DNA from: Dysidea avara
Taxonomy: Eukaryota; Porifera; Demospongiae; Dictyoceratida; Dysideidae
Direction: 5' to 3'
Length of the DNA stretch: 64,000 bases
NCBI RefSeq assembly: GCF_963678975.1
Contig: NC_089272.1
Span: forward strand, 44,521,391-44,585,390
The notes under the pieces were generated by a model. It saw only the letters and a program-made list of their open reading frames with translations, was not told the origin of the DNA and did not search any database. Numbering within the stretch: the stretch's first letter is position 1; each line of letters begins with the position of its first letter. This document shows, in pieces, positions 11,585 through 22,239 of this stretch. The position numbers and the translations under genes were made by a program.

Positions 11585-11703
11585 TGAAATACTCTAATAG
11601 AACATACACCTGTTGACAAAATACCCCAATAGAACAGTCACTGCTACTGTTCTGATAATCGAGTGTCCGGATAATCGAAGTTCGGATAATCGAGGTCCTA
11701 CTG
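11585..11703 (-). mobile_element. Solo end of a pogo-like (Tc1/mariner superfamily) element
   Basis: Read on the minus strand, TA is followed by CAGTAGGACCTCGATTATCC, then two more ATTATC(C/A)G-type repeats (GAACTTCGATTATCCGG, ACACTCGATTATCAG). Three tandem CGATTATCCG units behind a CAGTAGGAC terminus are typical of invertebrate pogo-like ends. Only one end is found. Next to it lie two copies of the (G/C)ACTGTTCTATT-type motif (11585-11642). Confidence 0.5.
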
Positions 11704-12197
11704 TATTTGTTGTTTGGCTCTTCTCATAGCCCACGCCCCATAAATGTCCATTTCGTAAGTGTCTTGCGTGTAAGTGTCGGTTCAATATAGCCACGGCGTT
11801 ATTGCACCGACCGCTTTTGGTTCAGTATCTAAGTATGGTGCATTCAGCAAAAACCAGAAACATACAGGTGTTAGCAAAGTTCTTGCAAATCCCATAATTC
11901 AAACACTTGCACATGTGCGTTATTGTTCTTGCCTTTTAATATCCTGAAACGAATGTCATCTGCTACAACTGCACCTAATGATAATGTTTGAATGTGATAC
12001 GGTAGCTACTGTAGTTCGTGTAAACATGACCATTGCTCACTTTTGCACCTTAGAATTTGAACTGCGTTTTATGCGCATGCGCAAAGTTTGAATTACCTGA
12101 CCTCATTTTTTGGTAAGCTTTTTCATCGTATACTGTCTATTCGTTTAGAGAAGTTGGCTTTGAACAACAAATTAACAAATTGTCAAATTCTTCATTT

Positions 12198-14372
12198 CAG
12201 AAGGGTTTTTTTGGAGTGAATGGCACAATGGAACATATTTTCAGCATCGATTCACTATTAGACAATGCCAGAACTACTAAGAACCCCATTGTCATGTCAT
12301 TTCTTGACCTGGAAATGCTTTTGGGTCAGTATGTCATCAATACCGTACCTCTTTGATATTTTGCAATACATAAAGTTACCTTCTCTTGTTGTTTCTTATA
12401 TACATTACCAGTAAGCTGTTGTTATTCAAAACTGACAGCGTATGTCTCTACCAAGACATGGAAAACAACCGTATTTTCTATTTACTGTGTAGTTTTCCAA
12501 GGTGATACTCTATCAATATAATCACCACTTTTATTCAACTTAGCCATTAATCCATTATTAGCTTATCTCTCCACCCCAGAGGATTGTGGTTACTCTGCTC
12601 AACTACAGGCTGCTAACTCCATTGGGCTACCCCCTGCGGAGGTTCCAATAATTATATGTGTTATGGTCAGACTCCTCTGATGATTCACCATCCAGATGGT
12701 ATAGAGCAAAAGCGACCTCCTATCATTGTGATGGCTCCTGTGATCTTGCTTATGATAATGGTGATAGTGAACAGTGAAACAGTCCGTGGATCTTCACGCT
12801 GTGGAATGGTGCTACACAGGCAGGTATCGCAAAGTATACCGCCCTGATAAACCTTCCACCTAACCATCAACCTGCTGCTGCCCTTCCAAAGATTTGCTAT
12901 CCATCATGAGTCACTGCATAAAGCAAAGGGATTTGCTGATGACTTAACTGTCATCTCCAATGATGTCAAGTCACATCAGCGGGTTTTATCATCATTAGTC
13001 TTTAAGGAAATTGACATATGTCTAGAGTTCCAACCTCCGAAATGTATCATTCTTAACTTTAATGGCCACCGCATGGTTTCCTCTGCAGTGTTTTCAATGG
13101 AAGATGGGAATACTGTTAATATATATACATACATATATATATATCTGTAATGTAAGTTTCTGGGCCGCACTATTGGTATATCCACAGCTATTATTTGAAA
13201 GACGGCTTCTGCCAACATGAAACAACTAATCATACAATTCTTACAGCTAATTGGTAAGTGTTATCCATGGGGAATACAAGATATGGATCTTAAAAAAATT
13301 TGTGACTTCTGTTCTGCATTTTCATTTGGCTGTTGAGAGGCTTACTGTGACATCTATTAATTCTGCACAGTCGTCAGTGTTGAAGTTTGTGAAGAATTGG
13401 TTGAACCTCCCTCATAATTGTACTCCTGGAACTGTTTTTCACCCAGATGTGTTGAATCTTCCCTTTTTACCCCATCTGAACTTTTGAAGGAGTCAGCTAG
13501 ATTGTCATACATTTTAGCTGTGGAATGGTCAGTTGATCCACTGATTGGAGAGCCATGCCATTCTGTTGTAGCCAACAGTCTGGACATCTCTCCCACTGTC
13601 TTTCACTCTCTGCTGCTAAGGCTTCAGTTGCCAACATTTGCTCTGCAACCTTTAAGAACCATGCACGTGACCATTTACATTGTACTCACAATTAGCATTG
13701 GGATTCAAGGTTTGAACCATTAACTGTTCAAAATAAATTTTTATGTCATCCTGGAGCAAGCTTGTCCTTTATGGAAGAGATTGATGTTTGGCCGCCCTGA
13801 GAAAAACTGTTGTTCTTGCTACGTGCTGGTTGTGATACTCTTCCAACTCCTATGAACCTGTCCAGGTGGAATATAATTACTAATTCAAAGTGTGCTCTTT
13901 GTCAAACTCCTCAACCTACCATGAATCATATCCTGATGGGATGTTCTGTTGCTCTCGTTCATGGTAGATATACCTGGAGGCATGATTCAGTTTTGCAAGT
14001 TTTCGTCCACGTGCTTCAAAAGCACTTACCAGAATTTTCAAACTTTATGCTGACCTTTCAGATTATCTTGCCAGTGTCAGCCCTCCTAGTAATATCCCCA
14101 CCAACCTTTCTACCTCCCTTAGCAGACCTGACTTGGTCTTGGTTTCTAAGGATTCCATCTATACCTGTTTGAGCTGACCATTCCCACTAATACCCAGCAA
14201 CATTTTTTGGCTGCAAGAGCTCGGAAGGAAGATAGATATGGCTCTTTATTGTATGGTCTTCAGTGTACTGGATTAGCTGTTGATCTCATTTCTATTGAGA
14301 TTGGATGTCTGGGTCACTTTATGCCAGAAATACTTGCTCAAGTGGTCATTACCAAGTTTGGATGGACATAAG
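12198..14372 (+). pseudogene. Degenerate LINE retrotransposon: reverse transcriptase plus restriction-like endonuclease
   Basis: Several frames carry consecutive reverse transcriptase motifs: GVNGTMEHIFSIDSLLDNAR then IVMSFLDLEM (12215-12330), VVFQGDTLS with LLFNLAINPLLAYLS (12490-12575), and KGFADDLTVISN, the catalytic (F/Y)ADD box (12925-12960). Then follows CIILNFNGHRM. Downstream, CALCQTPQPTMNHILMGC (about 13890-13945) is the C-C-H-C zinc-binding knuckle, followed by RYTWRHDSVL. SRPDLVLVSKDSIY then LFELTIP (14120-14190) is the PD-(D/E)XK endonuclease core, and the frame ends FGWT and stop. The order RT, CCHC, endonuclease fits R2/NeSL-type LINEs. Many frameshifts and stops, plus a missing N-terminus, make it inactive. 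Confidence 0.8.
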
Positions 14373-14823
14373 GTTATGATAAAAAAAGTAAAAAGAATGT
14401 ATTGCAGACATATGAGAATGCAAATTTAAAGCAACATAGTGCAGCAGTGAAAAGACTGCTGCTGTTAGGTAACGTCAAAAGCTATCAACCATCTATTACT
14501 ACATGATTTAGCATCAGAAAATTAGGAAAATATTGGTGTTATCATCTGGCAATTTCAGCATTTTATAATATTGCATTTTTAGTACAATTGTACGAGAAAG
14601 TGCAATATTATAAAATACTGAAATTGCCAGGTAATAGCTAACACCAATATTTTCCTGATTTTCTGATGCTAAATCATGTAGTAATAGATGGTTGATAATT
14701 TTGATGTTGCCTAACAGCAGCAGTCTTTTCACTGCTGCACTATGTTGCCTTAAATTTGCATTCCCATATGTCAGTAATACATTCCTTTTTCCTTTTTTAA
14801 ATCATAACTTTGTGTCCATCCAA
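14356..14823. repeat. Long foldback made from the 3' end of the LINE
   Basis: The arm from TTTGGATGGACATAAGG through GCAGCAGTGAAAAGACTGCT to TTTTATAATATTGCA is repeated as its reverse complement, ending TTGTGTCCATCCAAA. Each arm is about 233 bases, highly similar, with almost no loop (GTACAATTGTAC at the centre). The left arm starts inside the last codons of the LINE endonuclease (KFGWT), so the 3' untranslated region has been copied in inverted orientation. Confidence 0.8.
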
Positions 14824-14829
14824 AGTACA

Positions 14830-15115
14830 GACAGACAAAGTTGGTAATGCTACTGCTTGTTGTGTATCAAAGAAAACTAGTGTATGGTCACTGGTTGCTC
14901 GTATTACGATCTCCTGCTCCTACAGAACTTTCAATTCTATAGAGCTTCCCTGGAGTGGGATCTATTGGACCTCTTGACCTGAACTTTGCTACTGTGTAGT
15001 TAGTTTTGTACTGTAAGTTAAGCAATGTAAGTCTTGCCAGGGCTCTCAGTTGCACTGATCACTCTTTGGCTATCAGTGTATGGTAAACCTGAGTCTAGGC
15101 CCCTGTTTGTATACT
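14830..15115. other. Spacer between the LINE foldback and element A copy 1
   Basis: The bases up to the element A boundary show no exon or recognisable repeat. A remnant of coding-like text near 14870-15000 could be a further LINE fragment, but it is not open. Confidence 0.3.
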
Positions 15116-15539
15116 ATCAAGACACACGGTCGTGCGGCCCAGGAATCCGGCGCGCCACACCGTGAGTATATTAACAGGAAGAAACTGAGAAAACGCAATT
15201 TTCACACCTATGTAGCTCTGTGATCCCTTATCCGATTGGAACCACATTTGCTAGAGAAGTGCCGGCCAGTTAGGGGAGTCTACATACCAAATTTGAAGAA
15301 AATCGCTCAAGCCATTTCCGGGATACGAGCGAACAAAATGTCGTTTTAATTTCTTCGTTTTTCTCTTCTTCATTTTCTTCATTTCGCACACTTCGCAAAA
15401 TCCGCCATAAAACACGAATGCGTACTCAGGTTGGGCTGAAATTTGGCACACTTAAAGGGCTCATTAAGGCGGATCTCAGTAACAACTCTTTGGTAGGAAT
15501 CCGATGAACATACACGGAGTTATGACCAATTATGTGCGT

Positions 15540-15870
15540 AAAATAAGGTCGAAGGTTTGTCACGCCTACAGGGTAAACCCCTTGGAAGAATGAGTTGAAA
15601 ATTGATATGTAGATGGAGTAACCATCGTAGGAGTGCCTTTTTGTGGTTTGAAAGGAATCGAGATAAAGACCATGGAGATATGACACAAAGCCCAACCTGT
15701 GTCAAAATTACGCGATCGATTTTTATGAATAAAACAACTATTAGTTTTCACGTATACCAGGCAAACCACTTAGAGCAATGAGCTGAAAATCGGTGTGTAG
15801 CTGGAATAATCATCATAGAAAGTCCTTGCAGTAGTACAGAAGAATCGGATTACAAACCACTGAGTTATGA
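15540..15870 (+). repeat. ~165-bp internal subrepeats of element A
   Basis: Two consecutive blocks share the order CACGxxTACxxGGxAAACC, AATGAG(T/C)TGAAAAT, TGTAG(A/C)TGGA(G/A)TAA, CATC(G/A)TAG, AATCG and GAG(T/A)TATGA. They start near 15560 and near 15735 and are diverged by roughly a quarter. A further copy of the GAGTTATGA landmark precedes them at about 15518. The same subrepeats are seen in copies 2, 3 and 4. Confidence 0.65.
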
Positions 15871-15949
15871 TTGGAAAAGGCAACTACGTGTAGCAAATGC
15901 GAGATCGAGATACTCTAATAGAACAGTCACCCTAATAGAGCATTCAGCT

Positions 15950-17640
15950 ACGTTTATAACTTACAATACTCCATTATAGAATTATATTACATTGCAAGTT
16001 ATTCTGTAGGGAATTCAGCTACAAACAGTTAATCTGATAGACAATTCAGCTACGAACAGTTAATCTGATAGACAATTCAGCTACAGGCAAGTCACCCTGT
16101 AGAGAGTTCACCTATAAACAAGTCACTCTGTAGAGAGATCAGCTAGAAGAAGTCACCTTGTAGAGAGTTCAGCTACAAAGAAACTACCCATGTAGAGAGT
16201 TCAGCTAGAAGAAGTCACCTTGTAGAGAGTTCAATTACAAAGAAACCACTGTGTAGAGAGTTCAGCTGCAAACAAATTACCCTGTACAGAGTTCAGTTAC
16301 AAACAGATCACCCTGTAGAGAGTTCAACTACAAACAAATCACCCTGTAGAGAGTTCAGCTACGAAAAGATCGCCCTGTAGAGAGTTCAGCTAGAAGAAGT
16401 CACATTGTAGGGAGTTCAGCAGCAAATAAATCGAGTCACCCTGTAGAGAGTTCAGCTACGAACAAATCACCCTGTAGAGAGTTTATCTACAAACAATTAA
16501 CCCTGTAGAAAGATCAGCTAGAAGAAGGTACCTTGTAGATAGTTCAGCTACAAAGAAACCATCATGTAGAGAGTTCAGCTGCAAACAAATTACTCTGTAG
16601 AGAATTCAGCTACAAACAAGTCACCCTGTATAGAAGAAATCACATTGTAGAGACAAAGAAACTATCATGTAGAGAGTTCAGCTGCAAACAAATCACCCTG
16701 TAGAGAATTCAGCTACAAGCACATTGCCCTGTAGAAAGATCAGCTAGAAGAAGTTACCTTGTAGAGAGTTCAGCTACAAACAAATTACCCTGTAGAGAGT
16801 TCAGCTAGAAACAAGTCATCCTGTAGAGAGATCAGCTAGAAGGATCACCTTGTAGAGAGTTCAGCTACAAACAAATCACCTGTAGAGGGTTCAGCTAGAA
16901 GAAGTCACCTTGTAGAGAGTTCAGCTACAAAGAAACCACCATGTAGAGAGTTCAGCTGCTAACAAATCAGCTGTAGAGAGTTCAACTAGAAACAAGTTAC
17001 CCTGTAGAGAGATCAGCTAGAAACAAGTCACCCTGTAGAGAGTTCAGCTAGAAGAAGTCACATTGTAGAGAGTTCAGCTACAAAGAAACTACCATGTAGA
17101 GAGTTCAGCTGCAACAAATCACCCTGTAGAGAATTCAGCTACAAACAAATCACCCTGTAGAAAGATCAGCTAGAAGAAGTTACCTTGTAGAGAGTTCAGC
17201 TACAAACAAATCACCCTGTAGAGAGTTCAGCTACAAACAAGTCATCCTATAGAGAGATCAACTAGAAGGATTACCCTGTAGAGAGTTCAGCTACAAACAA
17301 GTCATTCTGTAGAGAGATCAGCTAGAAGGATCGCCCTTTAGTGAGTTCAGCTACAAAAACAAATCACCCTTTAGAGACAAAGTAACCCAGTAGAGAGATC
17401 AGTAAGAAACAGATCACCTTGTAGAGAGTTCAGCTACAAACAAAATCACCCTGTAGAGAGTTCAGTTACAAACAAATCAACCTGTAGAGAGTTCAACTAC
17501 AAACAGATAACCCTGCAGCTAGAAACAAGTCACCCTGTAGAGGGAATCCTGTAGAGAGTTCAACTACAAGCAAATCACCCTGTAGAGTTCAGCTACATTT
17601 CAAGTCACCCAGTAGAGAGATCAGCTGCACACCAGTTATC
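15950..17640 (+). repeat. Minisatellite array 1 of element A (~31-bp unit)
   Basis: The unit is close to GTAGAGAGTTCAGCTACAAA plus CAAATCACCCT. Variants alternate: GATCAGCTAGAAGAAGT(C/T)ACCTT, GTTCAGCTACAAAGAAACCA and GTTCAGCTGCAAACAAATCA. The fixed core GTAGAGAG(T/A)TCAGCT recurs about every 30-33 bases; I estimate about 50 units. The array sits in the middle of element A copy 1. Confidence 0.9.
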
Positions 17641-17838
17641 TGTATAGGGAATAATTGGCATGTAATAAATGTATAGATTATATATATAATTTGTACATTT
17701 ACTGATAAAATCTGAATTAGTTAAAGTATTTAAAATCTACTTCATCTTTTTCTTCTTCCTGTCAGTTAAAGAAAAAAAGATAGGTTTAAAAGGCCCTAAA
17801 TGGCCGGCTTTGGGGTATACAAATACAAAAAGAAGTGA

Positions 17839-18162
17839 AATCTAATCCAAAACAGCCAAGCTGTAAAAAAAAGAGTGCGGCCTTCAGAAAGGCTATGGTG
17901 AAAAAAGATGTGAAATCCAAGGAGGCGGCCAAGAAATGGCTGTGATGGTAGGTTAATGGTAAAAATTTTAATAACGACAATTCAGGTGAATTTTGGTGCC
18001 GCTTGGTCTTGGCACAAAATTCACCTGAATTGTCGTTATTAAAATGTTTACTACCATCACAGCCATTTCTTGGCCGCCACCTTGGATTTCACATCTTTTT
18101 TCACCATAGCCTTTCTGAGGGCTGCACTCTTTTTTTTACAGCTTGGCTGTTTTGGATTAGAT
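17839..18162. repeat. Terminal foldback of element A (copy 1)
   Basis: ATCTAATCCAAAACAGCCAA on the left and TTGGCTGTTTTGGATTAGAT on the right open a nearly continuous palindrome. It includes GATGTGAAATCCAAGG, GGCGGCCAAGAAATGGCTGT and AACGACAATTCAGGTGAATT. The loop is about 20 bases (GGTGCCGCTTGGTCTTGGC). The same foldback is found at 18289-18540, 30030-30359 and 60090-60401, and half of it at 42253-42317. Flanking TA may be part of a target site. Confidence 0.85.
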
Positions 18163-18288
18163 AATATTGTCTTAATAATCAATAAGACGTTTATCATCAC
18201 TAGCTACGTACTCTATCACCTATTATCTGTTACTACTAAAATTAGCTAGCTACTAGCTAGACTATAATTATTTAGCTAGCTATACTGT

Positions 18289-18540
18289 ATCTAATCAAAA
18301 ACAGCCAAGCTGTAAAAAAAGGAGTGTGGCCCTTGAAAAAGCTATGGTGAAAAAAGATGTGAAATCCAAGGTGGCGGCCAAGAAATGGCTGTGATGGTAA
18401 TAACGACAATTCAGGTGAATTTGGTGCTGCTTGGTCAATTGGCACAAAATTCACCTGAATTGTCGTTATTAAATTTTTACCATTAACCTACCATCACAGC
18501 CATTTCTTGGCCGCCACCTTGGATTTCACCTCTTTTTTCA
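18289..18540. repeat. Second, truncated foldback joined to element B
   Basis: This copy has the variant start CTAATCAAAAACAGCC and a complete left arm, but the right arm stops at CTCTTTTTTCA and is directly followed by TATGAAGGGTGATCAGTGCC. The variant start and the nearby junction are also present, inverted, at 42230-42320, showing that foldback and element B moved or were duplicated as one unit. Confidence 0.75.
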
Positions 18541-19370
18541 TATGAAGGGTGATCAGTGCCATAATTATGCCATATAATTATGTTATTGAGGTAGACTATT
18601 ATCTCTCTTATTATTAACTCTTGCTATTATGGTGTGGTGGGCTGCAGGGTAATGGTGATGTTGCTTATAATTACTGCCTTGTTATCATTAATTGTGTGAT
18701 GTTTCCATTGCATGCATGTGATATACATAGTATAGTTGTCATCATGATAAGTATGTATGCTTTGATATAGACTATATGATACCATTATCATGCAACATTG
18801 CCATTATGACATGCCATTACCATTATGACATAGACCATTGCCATTATGATAAAGACTTTACCATTATGACATAGACCTTTGCCATTGTGACATAGACTTT
18901 GCCATTTTGATGTAGACTTTTACCATTATGACATGGGCCTTTGCCATTGTGATATACATTATGACAACATAGACTTACCATTGTGATATAGACTTTTACC
19001 ATTATGACATAGACTTTTGTCGTTATAGCATTGACCTTTGCCATTATGATATAGACCTTTACATTCTGACATAGACCTTTGCCAGCCTGATATAAACTTT
19101 TACCATCATGAATTATTCTACCATAATGACATAGGCCTTTGCCATTATGATATAGACTTGTAATAATGTGATTAGGTACAGTGGTAGATCTTGTGGGAGG
19201 TACTCCAGCAACCAATTATTTACATACTTGATAATACTATCTAATAGAGCAGTCAGGTGTATATTCTTCCATTATTTTAACCAATTAAATTATCTATGCC
19301 ATAGCAAGAGCAGATCAGATCTAGGATTTTATAAATGGGTGCTCACAATGGCAATTAAAATAGAGAGGAG
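18541..19370 (-). mobile_element. Element B, copy 1 (reverse)
   Basis: From the junction TATGAAGGGTGATCAGTGCC it runs through CTATTATGGTGTGGTGGGCTG and GATGTTTCCATTGCATG, then a decayed 21-bp minisatellite (18780-19170; CATTATGACATAGAC units), and then CAGTGGTAGATCTTGTGGG, CAACCAATTATTTACATACTTG and AGATCAGATCTAGGATTTTA. The same order is found inverted at 32385-33720 and, in part, at 41990-42250. One CTAATAGAGCAGTCA motif lies inside (19230-19255). Confidence 0.7.
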
Positions 19371-19484
19371 GGAGTGATAGCAGGTTAATGCACCTGGGTA
19401 GCACAGTAAGCATGCAAAGCAAAAACTCCTGATGCTTGTAACCATGACAACCATAAGCTCTATGTATACATTCTTTTCAATTAG

Positions 19485-19627
19485 GTATGTGTGCCTACAT
19501 TATACTCAATGGTCTTGGCCCTAGCTTCCTTGCTCCTCCTCAAGCTGCTTGCTTTTACTATCATCAGAAAGTTGTTAATACAATATTATGTACTTTACGC
19601 TTGTACTGTTCTGGACACCATAGATAA
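19485..19627 (+). CDS. Candidate exon of an unknown protein
   Basis: After a pyrimidine-rich acceptor TTTTCAATTAG a frame reads MCAYIILNGLGPSFLAPPQA and continues ACFYYHQKVV before a stop at 19625. The composition looks protein-like (aromatic and Pro/Gly punctuation) more than the overlapping Leu-rich frame. No donor was found, and I do not recognise a family. It may be a remnant of the gene whose last exon could be at 20797-20878. Confidence 0.2.
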
Positions 19628-19699
19628 TAGGCATCTATTTTGTATGTATGTTATACCCAGCCATACTTCCTTCCCATCATATGGGACACTAAAGGCAAA

Positions 19700-20780
19700 C
19701 TCCCCAGTACTAGAGTAAAGATAAAGAAGTTTATCTAATCTCCACTATGTTTCTGCCTCTTAAGAAGTATTTCTATAACTATTTTGAACTGTACATGTCA
19801 TTGTTCCAGGGGTGCTGTAGTCTTGCCTAAGGCCACAAGGATCTGATGACATGTAAAATACAAGATCTTAGTGACTACTATGACGAGACATTTATTGGTT
19901 ACCAATTAGACTCATGAACACCTCTCATGTCAATTAATCCTATAAACTAGATTCACTTTATTCCTTATGCTATCACTCTGTTCCTTATTGCCATCTCTTT
20001 TACTAGTGACAGTCTACCAAAACATCTTATTGTGTCCTAAGTAGTGCTCCATATCAATTAAGATTGCTTCACAAAATATTTGTAAGACTTTGCTTTACAA
20101 ACAAACATTTCTAGACCAAATTAAGTAGGTGGTCCTATATATTTAATAAATGGTGAAAAGAGCAGTACTCAACTATACTGATGTGAATGGGTGACCCAAA
20201 GTCATGGCAGTGCAGTAGAGCTTTTATTGATGTCCGTCCAACTATATACCAACCACCTTAGAGTAAGTCACCAACCTACATGATGCAGCTACTGTACAAC
20301 GCCTTTGTTGAAGGAAAATCTGATGAGTCCACACTACATCAGGCTTCAGCAATCATGTTTTCATAGATCTGACATTCATTTATAAAAGTGCATGATCTAG
20401 CAGATATATGCAAGACATAACCCTACTACTTGACTGACAATGTCTAGCCATATGCATTATAACAAATTTGTGCATGGCACCATAGCACCATCCATGCAAT
20501 TATTGCATATATATGACAACTGAAAGGTATGTATGTGAATCATTTCCATTTTGGAAATTCAGATTCATTAATATTGCTATAGGTGTTTTCCCTTAGCACT
20601 AAAGTAATAGTGCATGCATACCTTACAAGGATGTTTTTGTTGTTTAGCTATAGCATGTTAATGATGGAGCCAAATATAATTTTCCTTATGTAGTAGTTAA
20701 AAAAGAACTCTTGGCTTCATAGCTGCAAGCTAATTTAAGTCATACAAAATTTCTGCGTGTGGTATAGTGTGTATATGTAA
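19700..20780. other. AT-rich stretch without recognised genes
   Basis: I see nothing supportable on either strand. If 20797-20878 is a terminal exon, this would be its intron. Confidence 0.4.
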
Positions 20781-20796
20781 TCCTTTCTCCTGACAG

Positions 20797-20878
20797 TAAC
20801 CTGACTGGAAGATCCAAGAGCAGTAATGGTGGTAATGCCACTAGCAGTAGCGACAGCATCGGCAGTCCAACTTTCTAA
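20797..20878 (+). CDS. Candidate terminal exon with Ser/Gly/Asn-rich tail
   Basis: A strong acceptor (CCTTTCTCCTGACAG) is followed by a frame reading NLTGRSKSSNGGNATSSSDS then IGSPTF and TAA. Codon composition and CG use differ from the surrounding AT-rich DNA. It looks like a hydrophilic C-terminal tail; the upstream exons are not identified. Confidence is limited because a single short exon cannot be verified by family resemblance. Confidence 0.4.
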
Positions 20879-20931
20879 GTAAGATGTGTACAAGTAGTGT
20901 GTGTATGTGTGTAGCTATAAGTATCGTATGT

Positions 20932-21246
20932 CATAGGCGGTGGAGACGGGGCGGCCAGGGGGGCCATGCCCCCCCCCCCCCCCCCACTTTTTTGGGACAC
21001 TGTTTGCAAGAAAAGATCGAGATACTCTAATAGAACAGTCAGGATCTGGATACTCTAATAGAGCAGTCACAGTATTCAGAGTAGTGTAGCAAGTTACTTA
21101 GCTACGTATGTGTAGTTATAAATAAGGACATATAATTTGTGGAGAGCAGCTACTGTCAGCAGGCTATGACCTTTTTTTTTTTTTTTTGGTCTTCAACTTA
21201 TAGCTAGCCTGGCCCCCTCACTCTTTGGCCTACTCCACCGCCCCTG
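20932..21246. mobile_element. hAT-like MITE with exact 8-bp target duplication
   Basis: Ends CATAGGCGGTGGAG and CTCCACCGCCCCTG are inverted repeats, and TCGTATGT is present directly on both sides (20924-20931 and 21247-21254). The inside has a long C-run, two motif copies (21015-21041 and 21043-21069), and a T-run followed by GGTCTTCAACT. The order matches the element at 5429-5767. There is no coding capacity. Confidence 0.88.
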
Positions 21247-21336
21247 TCGTATGTGCATACTTAAGTGTGTCCCAGTGCTGGTTCACTGGGTATAGGTGTG
21301 ACCACTAGTGTGGCAGTCAAAGACTTTGCTTTGATA

Positions 21337-21525
<189 letters not shown>

Positions 21526-21529
21526 AGCA

Positions 21530-21665
21530 GCATGGTCCGAATGGTAAAATTTGTAATCATAAGGTTTTAAGTTTGATGTTTGGTGATTGCTTGTTGTTTC
21601 CTTGAACAAGACACTTTATACTCACATATCACATTGCTCTTTCTACCCAGTTGGGAGTTGATGTT
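21530..21665 (+). mobile_element. SINE-like fragment
   Basis: GGTTTTAAGTTTGATG resembles a decayed pol III B box. It is followed by TTCCTTGAACAAGACACTTTA, CTCACATATCACATTGCTC and ACCCAGTTGGGAGTTGATG. The CCTTG(A/G)(A/G)CAAG(G/A)CACTT...ATTGCTC core is a central domain that I recall from many invertebrate and fish SINEs. Related text is at 39160-39285 and 40035-40110. Confidence 0.5.
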
Positions 21666-21939
21666 AACTAGGAAGGAACACAGGAAAACCTTACCGAATA
21701 TTCAGAGAGATTCTATCCCGAAGATTTAACTGGATTCGGACGCACAATCGTCAACAATTCGGTGTATCATTGAATCGGTTTAACTCAGCACCGAAACATC
21801 GCGATTTTTGTGAACCATACCCATACAAATATTCAGTACCCCGAATACACCTGTACACGTCGACTTATGCAATAATCGATTGTGGTACGCATGTGGTGGT
21901 AATCATACTTTCGATTATGGTTTTTGTTTTTTACAAAAT

Positions 21940-22169
21940 GGCCAGCATTGACGGTGGAACGTTACTTATGTTAGAGAATGACGACGAAGGTCGGTACTGT
22001 CCTCATTGCGATGAAACAGTATCAAAATCAACCTTTTACCGACACAAGACGAAATTTTTCAACCTCCTCACCAAAACCTGGCAGCTTCCAGCAGGCATTC
22101 CCATAGGTCTTACTGATCATGAAGAGACAGAAAGCTATGCACAGGATGTGCAGACTCATTTGAGAGCTC
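21940..22169 (+). CDS. Candidate first exon with C2H2-like zinc finger
   Basis: From ATG at 21940 the frame reads MASIDGGTLLMLENDDEGRY, then CPHCDETVSKSTFYRHKTKF and on to ETESYAQDVQTHLRA. It ends at a good donor, GAGCTC|GTAAGTG (22170). CxxC followed by an H about 12 residues later suggests a single zinc-binding finger at the N-terminus, as I recall at the start of some large sponge and cnidarian transposase-like or hypothetical proteins. CG content is higher than in the neighbourhood. The frame is open 170 bases further upstream, but without protein-like text. The next exon would fall in or beyond the tandem units at 22240-23080. Confidence 0.45.
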
Positions 22170-22239
22170 GTAAGTGATAGCATAAGGCCAGTTTAACTAG
22201 AGATCCGTCTCTAAATTCACCTAGAGATGTGAAGCTAAA

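Larger units (their letters stand above)
15117..18162 (+). mobile_element. Element A, copy 1 (forward): modular minisatellite-bearing repeat
   Basis: Modules in order: left end TCAAGACACACGGTCGTGCGG (15117 on) with a hairpin CACGGT...ACCGTG; an 0.8-kb module with ~165-bp subrepeats (15300-15900); a doublet of the CTCTAATAGA(A/G)CAGTCA motif (15903-15947); a ~31-bp-unit minisatellite (15950-17640); an AT spacer ending GCCGGCTTTGGGGTATAC; and a terminal foldback (17839-18162). The left boundary is set by comparison of three copies: all become similar from ATCAAGACA onward, with unrelated flanks. An A|TC left junction is what Helitrons make, and Helitron relatives can carry minisatellites. The right end GGATTAGAT lacks the CTRR terminus, so the class is open. 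No protein-coding frame is shared by the copies. Confidence 0.75.

Noticed and set aside
15900..17640. CRISPR array (regular repeats with spacers)
   Set aside because: There are no unique spacers: the entire 31-bp unit is repeated, and the host is eukaryotic.
15117..18162. Firm assignment of element A to Helitrons
   Set aside because: The left end fits (A|TC), but there is no CTRR right end, no hairpin at the expected distance from it, and no Rep/helicase.
17786..18454. Paired 60-residue frames containing HFLAA-LDFTSFFTIAFL-like text in several places
   Set aside because: They are mirror-image readings of the palindromic foldback and recur with every copy.
21770..21939. Upstream extension of the zinc-finger exon to an earlier ATG
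   Set aside because: The extra 57 residues are not protein-like and the better-context ATG is at 21940.
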